A stretch of DNA of 64,000 bases from an uncultured Clostridia bacterium (GTDB lineage Bacteria > Bacillota > Clostridia > Oscillospirales > Oscillospiraceae). The stretch covers positions 23,128-87,127 of the forward strand of contig CALADI010000009.1 of NCBI GenBank assembly GCA_937890525.1, read 5' to 3'. Each line of letters starts with the position of its first letter. Positions within the stretch are counted from its first letter, which is position 1. Below, piece after piece: positions 24,074-31,859 of this stretch. Position numbers and translations under genes: made by a program. Under the pieces are notes generated by a model that was not told the origin of the DNA, searched no databases, and worked only from the letters and a program-made list of their open reading frames with translations.

Positions 24074-24991
24074 ATGCTTATCATCCTTGCAGTCTTGATC
24101 CTGATCTTCGTTGTGCTGATCGCGACCAACATCATCGTGGTGCAGCAGTCCCGTGCCTATGTCATCGAGCGTCTGGGCGCATTCCACGCCGTCTGGGGCG
24201 TCGGCGTCCATGTGAAGGTGCCCTTTTTGGATCGGGTGTCCAAGAAGGTCAGCCTGAAGGAGCAGGTATTGGATTACCCGCCCCAGCCCGTGATCACCAA
24301 GGACAATGTCACCATGCAGATCGATACCGTGGTCTATTTCCAGATCACCGACCCCAAGCTGTATGCCTACGGCGTGGAGCAGCCCATGATGGCCATGGAG
24401 ACCCTCACCGCCACCACCCTGCGTAACATCATCGGCGATCTGGAGCTGGATCAGACCCTCACCTCCCGGGATGTCATCAACACCAAGATGCGTGCCATTT
24501 TGGATGTGGCCACCGACCCCTGGGGCATCAAGGTCAACCGGGTGGAGCTGAAGAACATCCTGCCTCCCCAGGACATCCAGAACTCCATGGAGAAGCAGAT
24601 GAAGGCCGAGCGTGACCGCCGTCAGGCGATCCTGCAGGCCGAAGGTCAGAAGAAGTCCGCCATCCTCATTGCCGAGGGCGAGCGGGAGTCCGCCATTCTG
24701 AAGGCCGACGCCGAGAAGCAGGCTGCCATCTTGAAGGCAGAAGCCGAGAAGCAGGCCGCCATCCTCAAGGCCGACGGCGAAGCTCAGGCCATCCGGGCGG
24801 TGCAGCAGGCATTGGCAGATTCTCTGGCGCTGCTGAACGAGAAGGCCCCCAACGATCAGGTGCTGAAGCTGAAGTCCATCGAAGCCATGCAGAAGGTCGC
24901 AGACGGCAAGGCCACCAAGATCATCATTCCCAGCGAAATGCAGGGTCTGGTGGGCATGGCCAACGGCATCGTCGAGGGCGTCACCAAGTAA
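24074..24991 (+). CDS. SPFH/Band 7 stomatin-like protein
   Basis: A 305-residue membrane-anchored scaffold of the stomatin/QmcA type. An N-terminal helix (IILAVLILIFVVLIATNIIVV) is followed by the Band 7 domain (QQSRAYVIERLGAF, PFLDRVSKKVSLKEQ, ITKDNVTMQIDTVVYFQI). A long coiled coil then contains a near-exact repeat ILKA(D/E)AEKQAA three times around residues 205-235. The C-terminal QGLVGMANGIVEGV is a common ending. It forms a two-gene operon with nfeD and probably oligomerises in the membrane. Confidence 0.9.
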   Translation: MLIILAVLILIFVVLIATNIIVVQQSRAYVIERLGAFHAVWGVGVHVKVPFLDRVSKKVSLKEQVLDYPPQPVITKDNVTMQIDTVVYFQITDPKLYAYGVEQPMMAMETLTATTLRNIIGDLELDQTLTSRDVINTKMRAILDVATDPWGIKVNRVELKNILPPQDIQNSMEKQMKAERDRRQAILQAEGQKKSAILIAEGERESAILKADAEKQAAILKAEAEKQAAILKADGEAQAIRAVQQALADSLALLNEKAPNDQVLKLKSIEAMQKVADGKATKIIIPSEMQGLVGMANGIVEGVTK

Positions 24992-25012
24992 TGTTAGAAC
25001 CCCAAAGCAGGA

Positions 25013-25042
25013 GCCAATCTGCGGCTCCTGCTTTTTGTTTCC
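25013..25042 (+). terminator. nfeD-SPFH terminator
   Basis: The stem AGCAGGAGCC/GGCTCCTGCT is followed by TTTTG. Confidence 0.85.
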
Positions 25043-25061
25043 CCCTCGAGGAAGAAAATCG

Positions 25062-25090
25062 TTGTAAAATCTGGAAATATGCGGTATAAT
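25062..25090 (+). promoter_or_regulatory. RNA methyltransferase operon promoter
   Basis: TTGTAA (25062-25067), a 17-nt spacer and TATAAT (25085-25090). Confidence 0.7.
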
Positions 25091-25136
25091 ATAGGATAAT
25101 GTGAAAAATATTGCCTATTTTTGGTTTGGAGGTCAT

Positions 25137-26294
25137 ATGAATCAAATGCAATTTGCCGTCCCCTGCCTGTTCGGGCTGGAGGGACTGGCGGGAGACGAGC
25201 TGCGCCGGATGGATCTGGAAAATGTGCAGGTGGAGAACGGACGGGTGCTGTTCACCGGCGACGAGCGGGCTTTGGCCAAGGCCAATGTGAATCTGCGCAC
25301 CGGCGAGCGGGTGCTGCTGGTGCTGTCCAGCTTCCCTGCGAAAACCTTTGAAGAACTGTTCCAAGGCGTGCTGAACACCCCCTTGGAGGACTTCATCCCC
25401 AGAGATGGAGCATTCCCCGTGAAGGGCTACTGCCTGAACAGCCAGCTCATGAGCGTGCCGGACTGTCAGGCCATCATCAAGAAGGCCGCCTCCCGCCGTC
25501 TGGGGGAGAAATACGGCATCTCTTGGCTCCCCGAGGACGGGATCAAGTATCAGCTCCAGTTCGCCGTGATGCACGATCAGGTGACGCTGTATCTGGACAC
25601 CTCCGGGGTGGGGCTGCACAAGCGGGGCTACCGTGCCGTGGGCAACGATGCCCCCCTGCGGGAGACCCTTGCCGCCGCCATGATCCAGCTGACCCGCTAC
25701 CGGGGCAGAGATTTCATCTGGGATCCCTTCTGCGGCTCCGGCACCATCCCCATCGAGGCCGCCCTCATCGCCATCAACCGTGCCCCGGGCATGAACCGGC
25801 GCTTCGCCGCTGAGAAGTTCCAGTGGATGGACGAGCAGGTTTGGCGGGATGTCCGCAGCGAAGCCCTGGACAAGGAATTCCACGGGGAATACCGGATCCT
25901 AGGCTCGGACAACGACCCCAAGTGCGTGTCCCTCGCCATGGCCAACGCCCGCAAGGCAGGTGTCGGCAAACTGATCACCTTTAAGGACGGGGACGCCACC
26001 AAGATGAGCCTGCCCACCGACGCAGGCACCCTGATCTGCAATCCCCCCTACGGCGAGCGGATGATGGAGCGCCAGAGTGCCCAGCGGCTGTATCAGGCCT
26101 TGGGGCGGCACCTGCGCTACGCCGACGGCTGGAAGAAGTTCATCATCACCTCCGAGCCGGAATTTGAGCATTACTTCGGCAAGCGTGCCGACAAGAAGCG
26201 CAAGCTGTACAACGGCATGATCAAGTGCGACTACTATATGTTCACCGGAGAAAAGCAAAACCGCAAAAAGAACGGCCCGACCCGGCAGAAATGA
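25137..26294 (+). CDS. THUMP-domain class I SAM-dependent RNA methyltransferase (RlmL N-terminal type)
   Basis: Methylates an exocyclic amine of guanosine in RNA, most likely 23S rRNA m2G by homology to RlmL/YpsC proteins. The N-terminal ferredoxin-like and THUMP regions span roughly residues 1-160. The methyltransferase domain has DPFCGSGTIPIEAAL (SAM loop), GSDNDPKCVSLAMANARKAG and the catalytic LICNPPYGERM. The C-terminal tail is Lys/Arg-rich. ATG 25137 follows TTGGAGGT. It is followed at 20 nt by a lipid kinase gene. Confidence 0.9.
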   Translation: MNQMQFAVPCLFGLEGLAGDELRRMDLENVQVENGRVLFTGDERALAKANVNLRTGERVLLVLSSFPAKTFEELFQGVLNTPLEDFIPRDGAFPVKGYCLNSQLMSVPDCQAIIKKAASRRLGEKYGISWLPEDGIKYQLQFAVMHDQVTLYLDTSGVGLHKRGYRAVGNDAPLRETLAAAMIQLTRYRGRDFIWDPFCGSGTIPIEAALIAINRAPGMNRRFAAEKFQWMDEQVWRDVRSEALDKEFHGEYRILGSDNDPKCVSLAMANARKAGVGKLITFKDGDATKMSLPTDAGTLICNPPYGERMMERQSAQRLYQALGRHLRYADGWKKFIITSEPEFEHYFGKRADKKRKLYNGMIKCDYYMFTGEKQNRKKNGPTRQK

Positions 26295-26314
26295 TCCAGA
26301 AGGACGATCCACCC

Positions 26315-27256
26315 ATGGAACACCTGTTTATCCTCAATCCCGCAGCGGGAAAATACGACCAGACCGAGGAATTCACCCAGAAGATCCGGCAGGTCTTTGC
26401 CCCTGCGGGGCTCCCCTATCGCATCCTGCGCTCCCAGAAGAAGGGGGACTGCACCCGCTTTGCCCGGGAGGTTGCCGCCGCCGGCAGCCCGATCCACATC
26501 TACGCCTGCGGCGGTGACGGCACGCTGAACGAGGTGGTGTCCGGCATCGCCGGGTTCGACAACGCCGCCGTCACCCACTTCCCCGGGGGAAGCGGCAACG
26601 ACTTCATCAAGATCTTTGACGACCCGTCGGCATTCCGGGATCTTCGCCGTCTGCTGGACTGGGAGGAAGCCCGGTTCGACCTCATCGAGTGCAACGGGCG
26701 CTACGCCCTGAATGTGTGCAGCGCCGGGCTGGATGCCCGGATCGGCACCCAAATTGCCGATTACAAGCGCCTGCCCTTTGTCACCGGCGCCGGGTCCTAC
26801 ATCCTGTCGGCGCTGGTGAATGTGATCCGCGGGGTCAGCCAGCCCTTCGTGGTGGAGATCGGCAGCGAGACCATCTCCGGCGAGCAGACCATGATCTGCG
26901 CCATCAACGGGCGGTGCTACGGCGGTTCGTTCTATGCCGTCCCCGATGCCGACCCCGGCGACGGGCTACTGGATGTGCTGCTGGTACATAAGGTCTCCCG
27001 GCTGGGGGTGATCCGGTTCATCCGCAAGTATCAGACCGGGCAGTACCGGTCTGTGCCCCAGCTGGTGCGCCACATCCGCACCGACGCCCTGCGGATCATG
27101 TGCCCGGAGGAGACCTCGGTGAATCTGGACGGAGAACTGATCCACGCAAAGACCATCGACATCCGGCTCCACCCTCAAAAGATCCGGTTTTTCTACCCCA
27201 AGGGGCTGTCCTATACCCCGGCAGATAAACCCGCAAAAAGCTCCCCCGATCTTTGA
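26315..27256 (+). CDS. diacylglycerol kinase-family lipid kinase (YegS/DgkB-like)
   Basis: Soluble lipid kinase of 313 residues. It opens with LFILNPAAGK and contains the nucleotide-binding CGGDGTLNEVVSGI and FPGGSGNDFIK. It then has the C-terminal beta-sandwich pattern NGRCYGGSFYAVPDADPGDGLLDVLLV and VNLDGE. In Firmicutes such enzymes recycle diacylglycerol released by lipoteichoic acid synthesis; the exact substrate is not shown. ATG 26315 is chosen, 10 nt after AGGA and matching the conserved N-terminus. An in-frame ATG at 26291 overlaps the upstream stop but lacks a good ribosome site. Confidence 0.88.
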   Translation: MEHLFILNPAAGKYDQTEEFTQKIRQVFAPAGLPYRILRSQKKGDCTRFAREVAAAGSPIHIYACGGDGTLNEVVSGIAGFDNAAVTHFPGGSGNDFIKIFDDPSAFRDLRRLLDWEEARFDLIECNGRYALNVCSAGLDARIGTQIADYKRLPFVTGAGSYILSALVNVIRGVSQPFVVEIGSETISGEQTMICAINGRCYGGSFYAVPDADPGDGLLDVLLVHKVSRLGVIRFIRKYQTGQYRSVPQLVRHIRTDALRIMCPEETSVNLDGELIHAKTIDIRLHPQKIRFFYPKGLSYTPADKPAKSSPDL

Positions 27257-27270
27257 TCGAGGGAGCCTTT
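27240..27270. terminator. bidirectional terminator
   Basis: The stem GCTCCC-CCGATC/GATCG-AGGGAGC is followed by CTTTCCTTT, between convergent genes; it overlaps the last codons of the lipid kinase. Confidence 0.75.
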
Positions 27271-27273
27271 CCT

Positions 27274-27810
27274 TTATGTGCCCAGCCGGATCCGGGCCAA
27301 ATGGTAAAACAGCGTGCCCAAGGCGTGCTTCTGCAGATTCAGATAGCCCTGTCGGGTCACGGGTTTGCCCCAGACCAGCACCTCCATTGCGCTGCCGTTG
27401 ATCTGGGGATGCAGATCCGCAGAGCGGAAACCGTTCTTCATGTAGAACTTCCGGCGTGCCACCCGCTGGGCATAATTCGCCGCCTGCTCATCCAGTTCCT
27501 CGATGAGCAGCACCACCGCCTTGTCCGAGAACCTGCGGCAGACCTGCTGCAGGATCCTGCTGCCTGTGCCCCGGCTTCGCAGCCGCTGGTTCACCGCCAG
27601 ATAGTCCACCATCACCTGATCGCCGTAGGGGATGACCACGGTGAATCCCAGCAGCATATCCCCCTCTTTTGCGGCATAGATCTCCAATTTCCCCTTTTTC
27701 ACCCCCCGCTTGAGCGAAGAAAAGGGTTTCTGCTCCGACTTGGGGAAGGCCTCCAGATAGATTTGCTTCACCTGCGCCCAGTCCCGTTCCTGCAATGCTT
27801 CGATCTGCAT
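27274..27810 (-). CDS. GNAT-family N-acetyltransferase
   Basis: A 178-residue acetyltransferase. The acetyl-CoA site reads VNQRLRSRGTGSRILQQVCRRF (motif A, R-x-x-G-x-G/A) near residues 78-99. It is preceded by the strand VMVDYLAV and followed by a C-terminal strand and FYMKNGF. The substrate is unknown. ATG 27810 lies 7 nt after GGAGGT; a longer in-frame extension to 27855 has no ribosome site. Upstream is an overlapping pair of palindromes (27857-27873) that could bind a regulator. Confidence 0.82.
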   Translation of the reverse strand: MQIEALQERDWAQVKQIYLEAFPKSEQKPFSSLKRGVKKGKLEIYAAKEGDMLLGFTVVIPYGDQVMVDYLAVNQRLRSRGTGSRILQQVCRRFSDKAVVLLIEELDEQAANYAQRVARRKFYMKNGFRSADLHPQINGSAMEVLVWGKPVTRQGYLNLQKHALGTLFYHLARIRLGT

Positions 27811-27856
27811 GGTCAATACCTCCGTGTTTCTCGTTCTGTACCCATATCCTATCATA

Positions 27857-27873
27857 TACAGTTACTGTACAGT
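27857..27873. promoter_or_regulatory. overlapping palindromes, possible operator
   Basis: TACAGTTACTGTA (27857-27869) is a perfect palindrome and overlaps ACTGTACAGT (27864-27873), also perfect. They lie about 50 nt before the GNAT start. Confidence 0.35.
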
Positions 27874-27887
27874 CAAGGGAAATATAT

Positions 27888-27920
27888 GCAAACAGGTGCA
27901 GGCATTTTCAGCCTGCACCT
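27888..27920 (-). terminator. terminator of the metal ATPase gene
   Basis: The 13-bp stem AACAGGTGCAGGC/GCCTGCACCTGTT lies about 15 nt past the ATPase stop; the following T run is interrupted. Confidence 0.7.
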
Positions 27921-27935
27921 GTTCGTATTTGTCTT

Positions 27936-29936
27936 TTACAGTTTCGGCACACGAAGCGCCCGGATCGCATTCAAAATTGCAAGGATCATAACGCCCACAT
28001 CTGCAAAGATGGCAAGCCACATATTGGCCACGCCGAATGCAACCAGGATCAAGCACGCCAGTTTTACCGCAATGGAGAACACGATATTCTGGTAAACAAT
28101 GCCCAGGCACTTGCGGGAGATCTTGATCGCCTTGGCGATCTGCATGGGATCATCGTCCATCAGCACGATATCCGCCGCTTCGATGGCAGCGTCGGAGCCC
28201 ATGGCGCCCATGGCGATGCCGATATCCGCACGGCGCAGGACCGGAGCATCATTGATGCCGTCACCAACAAATGCCAGCTTTTCCCGGTCTGATTTGGCGT
28301 TCAAAAGCGCTTCCACCTTTTCCACCTTATCGGCGGGGAGCAGTTCGGTGTAAACTTCATCCAGCCCCAGAGATGCCGCCACGCTGTCGCCCACCTTTTG
28401 GGCGTCGCCGGTGAGCATCACCGTCTTACGGATACCGGCAGATTTCAGCTTCCGAATGGCTTCTTTGCTGTTGGGCTTTACAAGATCCGCAATCACGATA
28501 TGACCTGCATATTCGCCGTCGATCGCCATGTGGATGATCGTGCCGACGCTGTGGCAGGAGACGAACTTGATCCCCAAGCGGTCCATCAGCTTGTCGTTAC
28601 CCGCTGCGACTTCAACGCCGTCTACCTTGGCAATGACGCCGTTGCCGCTGATCTCCTGAATATCGCTGACACGGGAACGGTCGATCTCCTTGCCGTAAGA
28701 GCGCTGAAGGCTCTTGCTGATGGGATGGGAGGAGGCACTCTCCGCCAAAGCCGCATATTCCACCAGCTTTTCGTCGCTGATTTTGTTATGGTGGATGCCG
28801 TTGACCTCAAACACACCTTGGGTCAGCGTTCCGGTCTTGTCGAACACGATGGTTTTCACCTGAGACAGCGTCTCCAGATAGTTGGATCCCTTGACCAGAA
28901 CGCCGGCTCGGCTGGCACCGCCGATCCCCGCAAAGAAGCTCAGCGGGATGCTGATGACCAGAGCGCAGGGGCAGCTGGCCACCAAGAATGTGAGGGCACG
29001 GTAGACCCATGTTTCCCAAGTAGGCGCCACGCCCATGAACAGCATCTGCACCAGCGGCGGCAGGATCGCCAGCGCCAGCGCCGCATAGCATACCGCCGGG
29101 GTATAGATGCGGGCAAACCGGGAAATGAAATCCTCCGACTTGGATTTCCGGGAAGATGCATTCTCCACCAGATCCAAGATCTTAGACACCGTGGATTCCC
29201 CGAACTCTTTGTTGGTTTTGACCTTGAGCACGCCGGTCATGTTGATGCAGCCGCTGATCACCTCGTCCCCGGCCTTCGCATCTCTCGGCAGCGATTCGCC
29301 GGTCAGGGCAGCCGTGTTCAGCGTCGAAGCGCCCTCCACGATCACGCCGTCAATGGGCACTTTTTCGCCGGGCTGGACAATGATGATGGTTCCGATCTCC
29401 ACTTCTTCGGGATCTGCCTTCACCAGCTTGCCGTCCCGCTCCACATTGGCATAGTCCGGGCGAATATCCATCAGATCGCTGATGTTGCGGCGGCTTCTTC
29501 CCACCGCATAGCTCTGGAACCATTCACCCACCTGATAGAACAGCATAACGGCGATGACTTCCATATATTCGCCATTTTCATAGACTGCCAGAGCCAATGC
29601 ACCCAGCGTGGCCACCGCCATCAGGAAGTTCTCATCAAACACCTGCCGGTTGCAGATGCCCCGAAACGCTTTTTTCAGAATGTCATATCCGATAATCAAG
29701 TAATCGACCACATAGGCCGCCAAACGCACCCACCGTCCGGCTGCTCCCATCCGGTCGAAGGCTTCCGCTCCCAGCGTTTGCAGCACCAGCAGCAGCACGG
29801 TTGCAGTCAAGATGCGCCACAGCATGACCTTCTGCTTCTTGGTCATGCCGCTGCTTTTTCTTCTGCCGATGAGCAGCAGAACCACAGACAGGATCGTGAC
29901 AACGATCAGCAGGCCGCTTTCAATCCATTCCTGCAT
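27936..29936 (-). CDS. P1B-type heavy-metal-exporting ATPase (Zn/Cd/Pb type)
   Basis: Exports divalent metal using ATP. The 666-residue sequence has the actuator motif TGES, the metal-binding CPC in SCPCALVISIP, the phosphorylation site DKTGTLTQG, the nucleotide-domain HP motif (SSHPIS) and the hinge GDGINDAPVL. The last helix carries the Asp in FADVGVMILAILNAIRAL, as in ZntA/CadA, which points to Zn/Cd/Pb rather than Cu. Unlike ZntA, no metal-binding domain is fused at the N-terminus; a separate HMA protein is encoded upstream. AAAGGAGTG precedes ATG 29936. An operator-like half-site lies at 29956. Confidence 0.92.
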   Translation of the reverse strand: MQEWIESGLLIVVTILSVVLLLIGRRKSSGMTKKQKVMLWRILTATVLLLVLQTLGAEAFDRMGAAGRWVRLAAYVVDYLIIGYDILKKAFRGICNRQVFDENFLMAVATLGALALAVYENGEYMEVIAVMLFYQVGEWFQSYAVGRSRRNISDLMDIRPDYANVERDGKLVKADPEEVEIGTIIIVQPGEKVPIDGVIVEGASTLNTAALTGESLPRDAKAGDEVISGCINMTGVLKVKTNKEFGESTVSKILDLVENASSRKSKSEDFISRFARIYTPAVCYAALALAILPPLVQMLFMGVAPTWETWVYRALTFLVASCPCALVISIPLSFFAGIGGASRAGVLVKGSNYLETLSQVKTIVFDKTGTLTQGVFEVNGIHHNKISDEKLVEYAALAESASSHPISKSLQRSYGKEIDRSRVSDIQEISGNGVIAKVDGVEVAAGNDKLMDRLGIKFVSCHSVGTIIHMAIDGEYAGHIVIADLVKPNSKEAIRKLKSAGIRKTVMLTGDAQKVGDSVAASLGLDEVYTELLPADKVEKVEALLNAKSDREKLAFVGDGINDAPVLRRADIGIAMGAMGSDAAIEAADIVLMDDDPMQIAKAIKISRKCLGIVYQNIVFSIAVKLACLILVAFGVANMWLAIFADVGVMILAILNAIRALRVPKL

Positions 29937-29955
29937 AGTAGCACTCCTTTCTATA

Positions 29956-29970
29956 ATTGCTTAATTGTTG
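29956..29970. promoter_or_regulatory. ArsR-type operator half-site, copy 2
   Basis: ATTGCTTAATTGTTG matches, with one change, ATTGCTTAATCGTTG at 30293-30307 in the HMA-arsR gap. It lies 20 nt before the ATPase start. Confidence 0.45.
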
Positions 29971-30030
29971 ATGTATAAAAGGCAGAAAAGCGCCGGAAAG
30001 CCTGCGCTCTCCGGGCGCTTTCCCCCACGA

Positions 30031-30249
30031 TTACAGGAAGATCTCGCAGTCAGGCTCCACCTTTTTGCAGGCCTTCAGCACATTGCCCATCACCTGAGCC
30101 GCATCCTGACCCTCGCTGAACTCCACGATCATCTTCTGGGTCATAAAGTTCACGGTGGCGGAGGCAACGCCTGCCGTCTTGCGGGCAGCTTCTTCCATCA
30201 AATTCGCGCAGTTGGCGCAGTCAACCTCGATCTTATAAGTCTTTTTCAT
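30031..30249 (-). CDS. HMA-domain metal-binding protein
   Basis: A 72-residue single heavy-metal-associated domain. The metal site is C-x-x-C in VDCANCAN near the N-terminus, and a second Cys pair is offered by ACKKVEPDC near the end. The ferredoxin-like pattern (VEVDC..., ASATVNFMTQKMIVEF) is complete. It is the upstream neighbour of the ATPase, which lacks this domain, so it probably acts as a detached metal-delivery domain. ATG 30249 follows AAGGGGA. It is divergent from the ArsR regulator across a shared operator region. Confidence 0.85.
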   Translation of the reverse strand: MKKTYKIEVDCANCANLMEEAARKTAGVASATVNFMTQKMIVEFSEGQDAAQVMGNVLKACKKVEPDCEIFL

Positions 30250-30282
30250 CGAAAGATCCCCTTCCATATCAAATCATTTTAT

Positions 30283-30304
30283 CGATTAAATCATTGCTTA
30301 ATCG
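30283..30304. promoter_or_regulatory. ArsR/SmtB-type operator in the HMA-arsR gap
   Basis: CGATTAA (30283-30289) and TTAATCG (30298-30304) form a perfect inverted repeat with an 8-bp spacer, the style of SmtB/CzrA operators. It overlaps the -35 of the arsR promoter. Confidence 0.65.
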
Positions 30305-30322
30305 TTGTACTTGTAGTATAAT
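30294..30322 (+). promoter_or_regulatory. arsR promoter
   Basis: TTGCTT (30294-30299), a 17-nt spacer and TATAAT (30317-30322). Confidence 0.65.
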
Positions 30323-30412
30323 ACCCATGACGGAAGAAGTCAATGCATTTCGCTCACTCTCTTCCAAACGGGCGAAATGTATTTCCAAACAAGCGAAAAA
30401 GGAGAAATGGCG

Positions 30413-30778
30413 ATGAATCATGCTATCCTGCCCCATGAACATGATGTTCAGAACGATCTGAGTTCCATCGGATCCGCGCTTCATCAGGTGCAGAAATTTG
30501 AAACCGCGTCAGATATTTTCAAGCAGCTCAGCGATACCACCAGACTGCGTATTTTTTGGCTTCTGTGCCACACCGAGCAGTGTGTCATCAATATTTCTGC
30601 GTTGATGGAAATGTCTGGGCCGGCTGTTTCTCATCACCTGCGTGTGCTCCGCAGCTGCGATCTTATCGTGAGCCGCAGAGAAGGAAAAGAAGTCTATTAC
30701 CGGGCATCCAACAGCAGCCAAGCTCAGCTGCTCCACAGGACCATTGAGCAGGTGATAGCCATCGCTTGCCCGGATTGA
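30413..30778 (+). CDS. ArsR/SmtB-family metal-responsive repressor
   Basis: A 121-residue winged-helix metal sensor. The pattern SDTTRLRIFWLLCHTEQCVINISALMEMSGPAVSHHLRVLRSCDLIVSRREGKEVYYR is the full ArsR core (residues about 42-100; quoted here only as short landmarks would be SDTTRLRI, VSHHLRVL and EVYYR). His and Cys residues near the N-terminus (HDVQND after HEH) and at the C-terminus could be metal ligands. ATG 30413 is 8 nt after GGAG; ATG 30407 is too close. It probably controls the HMA-ATPase operon through 30283-30304. Confidence 0.88.
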   Translation: MNHAILPHEHDVQNDLSSIGSALHQVQKFETASDIFKQLSDTTRLRIFWLLCHTEQCVINISALMEMSGPAVSHHLRVLRSCDLIVSRREGKEVYYRASNSSQAQLLHRTIEQVIAIACPD

Positions 30779-30793
30779 GAAGGAGGTACCCGG

Positions 30794-31714
30794 ATGACTG
30801 CCCCACACCTTGCAATTCTATCGTCGCTGCGGCATATCTGCGGTCAGCAGGACGCTGAGATCATCGAGCTTTATCCCGGTATCGCGCTGACCTTCCTCCG
30901 TGCATCCGGGGATCGCCCCCTGCATTTCTGCCATGAACCATTGGAAGATGTATTGATCGTCCACTACTGCATTTCCGGCAGGATCGGCTGGGGCATCGGC
31001 GGTGAGCCCCGGTTCACCCTGTCCCCCGGCGATGTTTCGATCCATACGATGGATGCCCCCATCGATGCAGCGGTGGATCTGCCCAGCGGGGCATATCAAG
31101 GCATCGTTCTCGCCATGGCATTGGACGAACTGACTTCAAATCCCCCTGCCCTGTTAGAAGGCACTCACATCACCGGGGAACTGCTGCGGGAAAAATACTG
31201 CAGGGACAGAAGCTGTACGGTTCTGACCGCAAGCGAATCCCTTCAGCAGATTTTCCGGGCGTTGTATCAGCCGCCGAAGGACATCCAGCTGGCGTATCGG
31301 AAAATCAAGGTGCTGGAGCTTCTGATCCAGCTAAGCCGGTTGGACAGCAGCCATGAACTGCGCCTGTCCGAATACCAAACCGAGCAGGTGGAGATCATCC
31401 GCCAGATCCACGATCAGCTGACCCGGAACTTGGCTCAGCGCTGCTCCATCGAGGCATTGTCCAAGCAATATCTGATGAACCCCACCACCCTGAAAACCAT
31501 GTTCAAGGCGGTTTACGGCAAATCCATTGCAGCCCATATCCGAGAGCACCGGATGGAGTATGCGGCCCAGCTTCTGCGCTCGTCCAATATGAAGATCGCA
31601 GATATCGCCCTGACCGTGGGCTACGACAGCCAAAGCCGGTTTTCCTCCGTATTTAAGGAGCACTATCAAATGCTGCCCAAAGAATATCGGAAAAAATACA
31701 TCGGAGAACTGTAA
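30794..31714 (+). CDS. AraC-family transcriptional regulator (PchR-like)
   Basis: A 306-residue regulator with an N-terminal sensor region containing short cupin-like strands (RFTLSPGDVSIHTMD) and a C-terminal double helix-turn-helix (CSIEALSKQYLMNPTTLK, then MKIADIALTVGYDSQSRFSSVFKEHY). The overall pattern resembles PchR/YbtA-type regulators often found near siderophore or multidrug transport, but no such target is seen. GGAGG precedes ATG 30794. It follows the arsR gene by 15 nt, so it is probably cotranscribed with it and may be metal-responsive. Confidence 0.85.
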   Translation: MTAPHLAILSSLRHICGQQDAEIIELYPGIALTFLRASGDRPLHFCHEPLEDVLIVHYCISGRIGWGIGGEPRFTLSPGDVSIHTMDAPIDAAVDLPSGAYQGIVLAMALDELTSNPPALLEGTHITGELLREKYCRDRSCTVLTASESLQQIFRALYQPPKDIQLAYRKIKVLELLIQLSRLDSSHELRLSEYQTEQVEIIRQIHDQLTRNLAQRCSIEALSKQYLMNPTTLKTMFKAVYGKSIAAHIREHRMEYAAQLLRSSNMKIADIALTVGYDSQSRFSSVFKEHYQMLPKEYRKKYIGEL

Positions 31715-31784
31715 CGATCCCGGCGGCGGAGAGATCCTGCGCCCATCGCAGGCGCCTTCCAAATTACAGCCCCAAATATGATAT

Positions 31785-31820
31785 GTACCCCCTTTACCGG
31801 ATATCCGGCAAAGGGGGTAC
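31785..31820. terminator. hairpin between convergent operons
   Basis: The stem GTACCCCCTTT/AAAGGGGGTAC with an inner CCGG/CCGG stem is the strongest hairpin in the gap. T runs are poor, so termination is likely but not certain. Confidence 0.65.
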
Positions 31821-31859
31821 ATTATAATATATCCTTGCTTTTATCCCTCAGGCGGTCGA

